DNA from: Clostridia bacterium
GTDB lineage: Bacteria > Bacillota > Clostridia > Oscillospirales > Acutalibacteraceae
DNA length: 20,846 bases
Reading direction: 5' to 3'
Assembly (NCBI GenBank): GCA_017631745.1
Contig: JAGBSR010000169.1
Coordinates: 1 to 20,846 of the forward strand
Position 1 is the first letter of the stretch. Each line of letters opens with the position of its first letter. Shown in pieces: positions 12,705 to 19,181 of the stretch. The notes under the pieces were generated by a model that worked only from the letters and a program-made list of their open reading frames with translations, did not search any database and had not been told where the DNA came from. The translations under genes were made by a program, and so were the position numbers.

Positions 12705-15700
12705 ATGAAAAAACTTATTGCAATATTACTCACTCTCACTCTGATTTTTTCAACCCTGGGTTCAATATCTTACGCAGTTGATTTCAGTAGTGAAAAAACA
12801 GTGGCAACTATGGACTTTGCCACAATATCGGACCTGCATTTTTATCCCGAAAGTCTTATGAGTGACAGCAAGGCATGGGATGATTACTGCAAGGGCACAA
12901 CAAAGCAGTTTCCGCAGTCTGAGCAAATGATAAGAACTGCCATCGAGACAGCTATGACAAGAAATCCTGACCTTAAATATATCCTTGTGCCCGGCGACCT
13001 GACCAAAGACAGCGAATACGAGGCTCACATCGCTCTTGCAGCTTTGCTTGAAGAATATGAAGAAAAATACGGCGTGGACTTTCTTGTTACAACAGGCAAC
13101 CACGACATCAACCAGGCAAAGTCCACATCCTTTGCAAATGGCAAGCAGGAAAGTACAAGAGCTCTGCAGGCCAACGAGTTTGACGATGTTTATAAAAACC
13201 TCGGCTATGATTTAGCTTTCTCACGCTATGGCAAAGACGGTGACAACAAGCTCAATCAGCTTTCTTATGCCGCAGACCTTAAAGACAACAGCGGCAACGA
13301 GACTTACAGACTTATTGTTATCGACTCCTGCAAATATACCTTCGACCCCAAAGATGCCGACAAAAATACAAACGGTGCCGTCACACCCGAGCTTATGACC
13401 TGGGTTAAAGACCTTGCAGAAGACGCATACAAAAACGGCAAGACTCCTATGGTTATGATTCATCACGGACTTGCGGCTCATATGGAAACCGAGCCCTCAA
13501 TCACCTTCGCTTTTCCCCTTGACAACTATATGGAAGTTGCAGAAGCATTTGCTTCCTGGGGCATACACTATGCTTTCACAGGACATCTGCACACAGATGA
13601 TATTGCAAGTGTTATTAACGACGACGGCGAGGTGCTCTATGACATTGAGACTGCTTCCGTTACGGGTTATCCCTGCACATATCGCGAAATGAAAATCAAC
13701 ACCTATAAAAACGGCGAGAGCAAAATGAAAATCGACAGCATCGCTTTTGATGAAGCTGCATCTTTCACCTTTGACGGTGTTACATATGATAAGGGCACTT
13801 ACGGCAAAGAGGTTTTCCATCTCTCTTACGGCGGACTTTACACAGAAAACGGCAAGGCTGATGCAACTGCTTTTCTTGTTGCCATTGTCAGAAATACAAT
13901 TTCAAAATATATTGTCTCTATCCAAGAGGCAGGCAGTATCGGCGAATTCCTCAAGACAATGAATCTCGACCTTGAAAAGATTATAGGCAATTTCCTCTCA
14001 CCTTATATCGGTGACGGCATCAAAGTCGGCGGATATAATATTTTCAGTGTTGACAATATTATGTGGTTTATAAATGACCTGCTCGATCAGGTTTATGACC
14101 TTTATATAGAAGACGAAGAAAAACTCTATAACCTGCTCGAGGGCATTATCGCAGACTTTGTATCTATCAAGGTTTCCGATATTCCCTGCACAAAGTACAT
14201 CGAAGAATTTGGCTTTGGCGACAAAAATAAGCCCGGTGATTTAGGCGATGTTATCCTCACGGTGCTTGCAAACTGGTACAGCGGTAACGAGACCACCGAA
14301 GACGATGAGTTTTTGCAGGATGCAATGAAAAACTTTGAAGAAGGACACCTTATCGAAACAGTTTTCAATAAGCTCGTAGATTTGCTTTTACACACTCTCA
14401 TTGAAGACAGCATTCTTTCAAAGCTCGAAATCAGAGTCGATAAGCTCCTGAATGACGACTGCATCGGCAAAAGTATGGGCAAGGGTGTAAATTATCTGCT
14501 TTCATATGTGCTCAAGGGCGACTTCACTTATATGAACCTTGTCGATACTGTTTTCGCTATGGGTATCCTCCCCTACAAAGATATCTATGACATTCTCGAT
14601 CAGGAGCTTATGCAGAAATATCTCACCTTCAGCCAGTTTGAGGGTATCGGCGCATTTGTCAAATATATTGTCAACGATTTCACCAACGATGTCAATCCTG
14701 CTCTTAAAGGTGACCACGGTGTAACCTACGGCACTGAAAAAGTCACCGTACCCGTGACAAGAGAAAATTACAGACTGCCCACTATGGTCAGTGTCACCTT
14801 AGGCGAAAACAGCGATGAAGCAGTTATCAGCTGGTTCTCGAAATCAACTGTTGACGGCGATATTGAAATTTACAAAGCCGACAGCGAGCCTAAGTTCAAA
14901 GGCAAGGCTACCAAATCATCCGATTTCAAAATCGAAACAAAGAGCGAAACCGTTATCCGTTCATTCTATGGCATTGACATCGGCATTATCGGCTTCCTGC
15001 CCTATGAATTTAAGCTCAACCGCCACACAGTTACTCTTTCGGGTCTCGAAAAAGGTGCAACTTATTATTACCGTGTCGGCTCAGAAGAAAAGGGTTGGTG
15101 GAGTGATGTTGGCAGTGTACGCACTCAGGACGGCAGTAAGGATTTAACCTTCCTACACCTTGCAGATCCGCAGTCACAATCCGAAGCTCAGTATCAGAGA
15201 GCATGGGCAGATGCACTTGATACAGCATTCAATCTTTATCCCGCTACCGATTTCATCATCGGCACAGGTGATATGGTTGACCACGGAGATAATCAGAAGC
15301 AATGGGCTTGGATGTTTAACACAGCCTCTGATAATCTTATGAACACCTATTATATGCCTGCTTCTGGCAATCACGAGGGTCACGGCACAAACGCCATTGA
15401 CAACTATTTTGTACTCCCCAACGCCCCCGAGCAGGATAAGACCGGCGGTGTATATTACAGCTTTGACTATAACAATGCTCACTTTGCTGTGCTCAACACC
15501 GAAAACTTAAATGAAAATGAGGGCCTCAGCGACGATCAGATTGATTGGCTCAAAAAAGATATGTCAAGCAGTGATGCTCAGTGGAAATTTGTCACTCTTC
15601 ATAAGGCTGTTTACTCTCAGGGCTCACACTATGAAGACGACGATGTTGTAGCTATAAGAGCTCAGCTTCAGGTGCTTATGGCAGAGCTTGACATTGATAT

Positions 15701-16205
15701 GGTCTTCCAGGGTCACGACCACGTTTATATGAGAACGGGCTCCCTTGTCAACAACGCTCTTACAGCTTACGACACAGCCTATCTCAATCACGACGGCAAA
15801 GTATATAAGACTCAGGTTCAGCCTACGGGTACCACCTATGTTATCTCAGGCACCTGCGGTGTCAAGACTTACATTCAGAATGATGTGACTCTTACGGACG
15901 AGCTTTTCCCCAGAGGCGAAACCATTCTCAGTGTAGATTATCCTATGTTCTCAGCTGTTGAAATTGAAGACGGCGTGCTTTATTTCGATGCATATTATGT
16001 AACAGCAGACGGAACTGAGATTGCCGACTCATTCGCAATTCAGAAAGACAAAGCTCAGGGCGATGTCGCAGAGGGCTATGTTCCTCCTGCAGACAGCGAG
16101 GATGAATCTTCCGACAGCTTCATCTCTGCACTGAAAAAGATTGCTGAGGTGCTCAGAAAAATTATAACAGTAGTTATGAACATCGCAAAATGGTACATAT
16201 TCTGA
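12705..16205 (+). CDS. Exported protein with two metallophosphoesterase domains
   Basis: A 1166-residue protein with a signal peptide (residues 1-24). Domain 1 (about 37-330) is a calcineurin-like phosphoesterase with the full motif set: SDLHF (D43, H45), GDLT (97-100), GNHD (131-134), IHHG (252-255), GHLH (293-296). A 300-residue mainly helical part (about 380-680) of unknown role follows. Residues about 690-808 form an FN3-like N-terminal domain as in purple acid phosphatases. Domain 2 (about 812-1105) has LADPQ (D821, with Gln where DxH enzymes have His), GDMVDHG, GNHE (888-891), TLHKA and GHDHVY (1003-1008). The tail has an acidic Ser-rich linker and an amphipathic C-terminal helix (1139-1166). 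It probably releases phosphate from extracellular phosphoesters; substrates are unknown. GGGAGGAC precedes the ATG. Single gene, with its own terminator. Confidence 0.85.
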   Translation: MKKLIAILLTLTLIFSTLGSISYAVDFSSEKTVATMDFATISDLHFYPESLMSDSKAWDDYCKGTTKQFPQSEQMIRTAIETAMTRNPDLKYILVPGDLTKDSEYEAHIALAALLEEYEEKYGVDFLVTTGNHDINQAKSTSFANGKQESTRALQANEFDDVYKNLGYDLAFSRYGKDGDNKLNQLSYAADLKDNSGNETYRLIVIDSCKYTFDPKDADKNTNGAVTPELMTWVKDLAEDAYKNGKTPMVMIHHGLAAHMETEPSITFAFPLDNYMEVAEAFASWGIHYAFTGHLHTDDIASVINDDGEVLYDIETASVTGYPCTYREMKINTYKNGESKMKIDSIAFDEAASFTFDGVTYDKGTYGKEVFHLSYGGLYTENGKADATAFLVAIVRNTISKYIVSIQEAGSIGEFLKTMNLDLEKIIGNFLSPYIGDGIKVGGYNIFSVDNIMWFINDLLDQVYDLYIEDEEKLYNLLEGIIADFVSIKVSDIPCTKYIEEFGFGDKNKPGDLGDVILTVLANWYSGNETTEDDEFLQDAMKNFEEGHLIETVFNKLVDLLLHTLIEDSILSKLEIRVDKLLNDDCIGKSMGKGVNYLLSYVLKGDFTYMNLVDTVFAMGILPYKDIYDILDQELMQKYLTFSQFEGIGAFVKYIVNDFTNDVNPALKGDHGVTYGTEKVTVPVTRENYRLPTMVSVTLGENSDEAVISWFSKSTVDGDIEIYKADSEPKFKGKATKSSDFKIETKSETVIRSFYGIDIGIIGFLPYEFKLNRHTVTLSGLEKGATYYYRVGSEEKGWWSDVGSVRTQDGSKDLTFLHLADPQSQSEAQYQRAWADALDTAFNLYPATDFIIGTGDMVDHGDNQKQWAWMFNTASDNLMNTYYMPASGNHEGHGTNAIDNYFVLPNAPEQDKTGGVYYSFDYNNAHFAVLNTENLNENEGLSDDQIDWLKKDMSSSDAQWKFVTLHKAVYSQGSHYEDDDVVAIRAQLQVLMAELDIDMVFQGHDHVYMRTGSLVNNALTAYDTAYLNHDGKVYKTQVQPTGTTYVISGTCGVKTYIQNDVTLTDELFPRGETILSVDYPMFSAVEIEDGVLYFDAYYVTADGTEIADSFAIQKDKAQGDVAEGYVPPADSEDESSDSFISALKKIAEVLRKIITVVMNIAKWYIF

Positions 16206-16273
16206 ATACCAACGGCGACGGACTGATGTAATAATATAAATTTATCTGACTTAAGATGATAGCTAAAAAATAC

Positions 16274-16305
16274 GGCCCCTTACTTAAGGTAGGGGGTCAG
16301 TTTTT
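16274..16305 (+). terminator. Intrinsic terminator of the double phosphoesterase gene
   Basis: GGCCCCTTAC (16274-16283) pairs with GTAGGGGGTC (16289-16298), ten pairs including two G-U, with a 5-base loop. AGTTTTT follows. It lies about 70 bases after the stop codon. Confidence 0.85.
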
Positions 16306-16318
16306 AAGGTTCATATAA

Positions 16319-16347
16319 TTGACATTTGCTATTATCTATTTTATAAT
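16319..16347 (+). promoter_or_regulatory. Consensus sigma-A promoter of the LiaF-like operon
   Basis: TTGACA (16319-16324), 17 bases, TATAAT (16342-16347): both hexamers match the consensus exactly. The start site lies about 27 bases before the ATG at 16381. It is the best promoter in the window and suggests strong basal expression. Confidence 0.85.
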
Positions 16348-16380
16348 AAACTTAACACACAGACAAAGGAGTATTAAAAA

Positions 16381-17061
16381 ATGAAAAAAATCAGTAATAT
16401 GTTATGGGGTCTTGTATTCATCGTATTAGGTGTTGCAATCGGCCTTAACTCATTCGGCATTACAAACATCGACTTTTTCTTTGACGGCTGGTGGACCTTA
16501 CTTATTATCATCCCCTGCTTCATTGAAATTTTCCGCTCAAAGTTCAAAATCCTCAACATCATAGGCATCGCAACAGGTGTGGCTCTGCTTCTTTTCTGTC
16601 AGCGTATCTTCTCATTCGAGATGCTCCTGAAGCTTGCACTTCCCACTATCCTCGTGCTTATCGGTATTACACTTGTTTTCAAGGATGCAATCTTCGCGCC
16701 AAAAAGTGCCCCCTTTAAAAAGAGTACAGGGAGAAAAGGCGGCGAAGACAAATACAAGACTTCCTTTTCAAACAAAAAGATAAAGTATGACAATCAGATT
16801 TTTTACGGCAACGACCTTTCAGCTTCTTTCTGCACTCTCACCTGCGACCTGAGAAATGCCACAATCAACGAAGATGTTATCATCAACGCAAATGCAACAA
16901 TGGGCTCTGTTGAGATTCTTCTTCCTGCCGCAGTCAATGTAGAAATCAAGTCAATGGGTATCGGCGGAGTACACGACAACAGGCTCATAAAAGATACTGT
17001 ACCCTCACCCACTGTATATGTCAGCGGTATGTGCGTTTTCGGTAATGTAGAGATTAAATAA
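16381..17061 (+). CDS. LiaF-like membrane protein
   Basis: A 226-residue protein with four predicted membrane spans (about 7-25, 37-53, 56-74, 84-100), with FFFDGWWTLLIIIPCFIEI typical of LiaF/DUF5668 proteins. A hydrophilic linker follows (110-135), then a C-terminal beta-rich domain (about 138-226) of the LiaF/YvqF type, with repeats like LSASFCTLTCDLRNATI and NATMGSVEILLPAAVNVEIKSMGIGG. In Bacillus, LiaF restrains the LiaRS two-component system that answers cell-wall-active antibiotics. No LiaR or LiaS gene is present here, so a role in envelope stress is only likely, and it may instead be one of the many stand-alone LiaF-domain proteins. AAAGGAG lies about 10 bases upstream of the ATG. 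Followed 40 bases later by the zinc-ribbon gene. Confidence 0.8.
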   Translation: MKKISNMLWGLVFIVLGVAIGLNSFGITNIDFFFDGWWTLLIIIPCFIEIFRSKFKILNIIGIATGVALLLFCQRIFSFEMLLKLALPTILVLIGITLVFKDAIFAPKSAPFKKSTGRKGGEDKYKTSFSNKKIKYDNQIFYGNDLSASFCTLTCDLRNATINEDVIINANATMGSVEILLPAAVNVEIKSMGIGGVHDNRLIKDTVPSPTVYVSGMCVFGNVEIK

Positions 17062-17101
17062 ACATTGAAGCATATAGAATAAAATTAAAGGAGGGGTCAG
17101 A

Positions 17102-17491
17102 ATGAAGAGTATAAAACCCGGCAGAGGACCTTCTATGATGGGCGGTATCTCGAGTATAATTGTAGCAGTGGTCGGTGCTGCCTGGACTATCGGTGCCCTT
17201 TCAATGGGTGCAGGCGGGCTTTTCGGCATATTCGGTCTTGCATTTACTGCAATGGCTGTCCTTACGGCAGTGTACAACTTTAAAAATGCCACAAGCAAAA
17301 ACAGATATTCTTCTTTTGACATCACCGAAGACGGCGAAGAAATTGACCCTTGGAATGAACGTTTCGGGGAGAAGAGAGAAACAAGACAAGCTCCCGCAAA
17401 CAGCTCTGAAAGCAAATTCTGTCCTTATTGCGGACCGAGAGTTCAGGGCGACTTTGAGTTCTGCAATCAATGCGGTAAAAAACTACCTTAA
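17102..17491 (+). CDS. Membrane protein with C-terminal zinc ribbon
   Basis: A 129-residue protein. Residues about 14-34 and 38-58 are two hydrophobic, Gly-rich membrane spans. An acidic linker follows (70-105), then a zinc ribbon CPYC-x10-CNQC (Cys107, 110, 121, 124) ending GKKLP. Double-CxxC ribbons of this kind are common at the ends of small Firmicute membrane proteins and are thought structural or protein-binding. The function is unknown. AAAGGAGGGG lies just upstream of the ATG, and the gene follows the LiaF-like gene by 40 bases, so both share one transcript and may act together at the membrane. Confidence 0.78.
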   Translation: MKSIKPGRGPSMMGGISSIIVAVVGAAWTIGALSMGAGGLFGIFGLAFTAMAVLTAVYNFKNATSKNRYSSFDITEDGEEIDPWNERFGEKRETRQAPANSSESKFCPYCGPRVQGDFEFCNQCGKKLP

Positions 17492-17502
17492 GATAAAATT
17501 CA

Positions 17503-17530
17503 AGAGCAGGTTAAGCCTGCTCTTTTTTTT
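17503..17530 (+). terminator. Intrinsic terminator between convergent zinc-ribbon and SdpI-like genes
   Basis: AGAGCAGG (17503-17510) and CCTGCTCT (17516-17523) form a perfect stem with a 5-base loop, followed by eight or more Ts on the plus strand. The stop codon of the opposing SdpI-like gene (17529-17531) lies in the T-tract. On the minus strand the tail is weaker, but the hairpin could serve both genes. Confidence 0.9.
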
Positions 17531-18614
17531 ATGAGATTTTTTCTGTCAGATCTTCATAGATAGCTCTTGTTTCAACTAAGGTTTTGCCTGCGATAACAAG
17601 CTTTTCCTCACCTGAGGTAATAACCACACAGCCCGTATCATCAGCATAGGTGTATCTAGTATAATAACCGAACTCGTCATTTTTGAACTTGCCTAAAAGA
17701 AGCTTCATCGAGCCGAAACCGCTTGCTCTCAAGCCGTCGGCGGTCACCTCACGGAACTCAACAGCATCAATGCTTTCATAACTGATGCTTATATCATTAT
17801 AATAGTCAGCCTGAATATCAAGAGCATCCTCGCCTATTACGATGTTGATATTGCCCGTGAACATAATTACGGGCAACACCACTGCAAGGACTATAAGTGC
17901 TGCAACAGATACCTTTTTATATGACTTAGGCATTTCCTTCATAACATTGTCTTCGGCGGTGTATGTGCCCTGTTTCACCTGCTTTTTATAATACAGATAG
18001 GAATATAATACGGGCAGTGCTACCACGGGTAATATAATGCTTATCAGAAGCACAGGTGCGTACTTTTCAGGGAGAAATACACAAGGTAACAAGAGCAGTC
18101 CGCAGATAAACCACACCTTACCGCTGAAACGATGAGTTGCTCGCCAGTTTTCGGCATTTTCAAGTGTCCATTTGATTTTAATACCCATAGTCGCACTCTG
18201 CTTACAAGTGGGCATATAGTTGCCGATAGATATGAACATAAAGGCAAGAAAGCCTACAACTATCATCATAGGATTAAATTCCAGCTCGAGGGTTGCAAAG
18301 TACATAAGGGCACTTACAAAAACGCTCGCTGCGGGCATTATCCAGAAAACGATTCCCATAGCTTTCTTAGGCTGTTTTTTAAGCCCGGGATCTTTACCTG
18401 ACAACCACAGAGAAAGAAGATGTATGCCAAGCAATAACAATGGCAGACCGAAAACCAAAAGTGCTTTATTACCCATAGCATCGGGATTACCGCTTACACC
18501 TATATGTGTTACAACTTCATCGGGAATTTTATTCCATATAGCCACACCGAAAATAGTAGGCAAAAGAATAATAACAGAGGAAACGATAGTTTTTAATTTG
18601 TTATTTTTAATCAT
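17529..18614 (-). CDS. SdpI-like membrane protein
   Basis: A 361-residue polytopic protein. The N-terminal part (about 10-70) is DUF1648-like: WNKIPDEVVTHIGVSGNPD. The SdpI signature follows at about 130-167: GNYMPTCKQSATMGIKIKWT, then LENAENWRATHRFSGKVW. About seven membrane spans precede a C-terminal PH-like beta domain (about 255-358) that B. subtilis SdpI (about 207 residues) lacks. In B. subtilis SdpI gives immunity to the SdpC toxin and recruits the repressor SdpR to the membrane. Here the upstream gene is likewise an ArsR regulator, and its stop overlaps this start by 8 bases, with AAAGGAG for this gene inside it. No SdpC-like toxin gene is seen. Immunity or stress defence is inferred. 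Confidence 0.82.
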   Translation of the reverse strand: MIKNNKLKTIVSSVIILLPTIFGVAIWNKIPDEVVTHIGVSGNPDAMGNKALLVFGLPLLLLGIHLLSLWLSGKDPGLKKQPKKAMGIVFWIMPAASVFVSALMYFATLELEFNPMMIVVGFLAFMFISIGNYMPTCKQSATMGIKIKWTLENAENWRATHRFSGKVWFICGLLLLPCVFLPEKYAPVLLISIILPVVALPVLYSYLYYKKQVKQGTYTAEDNVMKEMPKSYKKVSVAALIVLAVVLPVIMFTGNINIVIGEDALDIQADYYNDISISYESIDAVEFREVTADGLRASGFGSMKLLLGKFKNDEFGYYTRYTYADDTGCVVITSGEEKLVIAGKTLVETRAIYEDLTEKIS

Positions 18615-18882
18615 TGTCGTTATCTCCTTTCAGCTCAGTAATCCAGAGCATAATTTCTTCGAGCACCGATGCGTTGAGCTCATAGTATATATATTTGCCG
18701 TCTCGCTCATCTCTTATAAGGTCGGCATCCTTGAGCACACTAAGGTGTCTTGACACTGCCGCACCGCTGACAGGGAATTTTTCTACTATCTCCCCTGCTG
18801 TGAGTCTGCCCTTTTTCAGCATTGAGAGAATCTCTCGTCTTGTTGGGTCTGACAGGGCTTTGAGGGTGTTTTGTATGCTCAT
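18607..18882 (-). CDS. ArsR/SmtB family repressor (SdpR-like)
   Basis: A 91-residue winged-helix regulator. TLKALSDPTRREILSMLKKG is the typical ArsR opening, GAAVSRHLSVLKDADLI the recognition helix region, and RDGKYIYYELN the wing. The metal-binding ELCVC-type motif of ArsR metal sensors is absent, so it is more like SdpR, which answers to a partner membrane protein rather than a metal. The ATG at 18882 is preferred, with GAGGTG 6 bases upstream; the GTG nine bases earlier is part of that site. It overlaps the SdpI-like gene by 8 bases, implying translational coupling, and probably represses its own operon through the inverted repeat at 18909-18932. Confidence 0.88.
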   Translation of the reverse strand: MSIQNTLKALSDPTRREILSMLKKGRLTAGEIVEKFPVSGAAVSRHLSVLKDADLIRDERDGKYIYYELNASVLEEIMLWITELKGDNDND

Positions 18883-18908
18883 ATTTATCACCTCATTGCA
18901 GTTTATTT

Positions 18909-18932
18909 AACATTTAACTTAAATGTTAAATG
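18909..18932. promoter_or_regulatory. Probable operator of the ArsR/SdpI-like operon
   Basis: CATTTAAC (18911-18918) and GTTAAATG (18925-18932) are perfect 8-base inverted arms 6 bases apart. A shifted pair, AACATTT/AAATGTT (18909-18927), overlaps them. The site begins right after the -10 hexamer and covers the expected start point, a typical place for ArsR-family autorepression. Confidence 0.75.
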
Positions 18933-18933
18933 T

Positions 18934-18962
18934 ATTGTAACACAGGCATAAATATTTGTCAA
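18934..18962 (-). promoter_or_regulatory. Promoter of the ArsR/SdpI-like operon
   Basis: On the minus strand, a consensus TTGACA (18957-18962) and TACAAT (18934-18939) are 17 bases apart. Such a strong promoter directly next to the operator fits a repressed, inducible operon. Confidence 0.8.
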
Positions 18963-18976
18963 TGAAATAAACAACT

Positions 18977-19029
18977 AAAGTTTTGTCAAACTTTTACAAA
19001 AGTTTGCAGGGAGTGGGACAGCGTCCCAC
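18977..19029. repeat. Hairpin cluster with two alternative stems plus a third
   Basis: AAAGTTT (18977-18983) can pair with AAACTTT (18988-18994). The overlapping CAAACTTTT (18987-18995) can instead pair with AAAAGTTTG (18998-19006); both cannot form at once. A third hairpin, GTGGGAC/GTCCCAC with loop AGC, follows at 19013-19029. The cluster lies upstream of the ArsR promoter and beyond the terminator of the BIG_2 gene. It looks like a dispersed intergenic repeat but occurs only once here. Confidence 0.5.
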
Positions 19030-19071
19030 AGAAGCGAAAGCATATAAAAAGTTTTACATATACATTATATA

Positions 19072-19103
19072 TAATAAAAGAGCAGCTCTTTCGAACTGCT
19101 CTT
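19072..19103 (-). terminator. Intrinsic terminator downstream of the BIG_2 gene
   Basis: AAGAGCAG (19078-19085) pairs with CTGCTCTT (19096-19103) around a 10-base loop; on the minus strand TTTTATTAT follows. It is about 80 bases past the BIG_2 stop codon, with another hairpin between. Confidence 0.75.
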
Positions 19104-19123
19104 ATTTTCGCTCGCCGCGGGGC

Positions 19124-19151
19124 ATTACTTTTGCTATCGCGCAAAAGCAAT
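19124..19151. repeat. Hairpin between BIG_2 stop codon and its terminator
   Basis: ATTACTTTTGC (19124-19134) pairs with GCAAAAGCAAT (19141-19151), 10 of 11 positions, with a 6-base loop. The GC-rich flank CTCGCCGCGGGG lies at 19111-19122. It would be part of the 3' untranslated end of the BIG_2 message and might be a dispersed repeat or RNA-stabilising hairpin. Confidence 0.5.
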
Positions 19152-19181
19152 CAAAACGCGCTGATGCTTTTTGTGCTGATG

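Noticed and set aside
12705..16205. Possible fusion artefact or misassembly joining two phosphatase genes.
   Set aside because: The frame is open throughout with uniform codon use, one signal peptide, one ribosome binding site and one terminator; nothing at the junction suggests a join.
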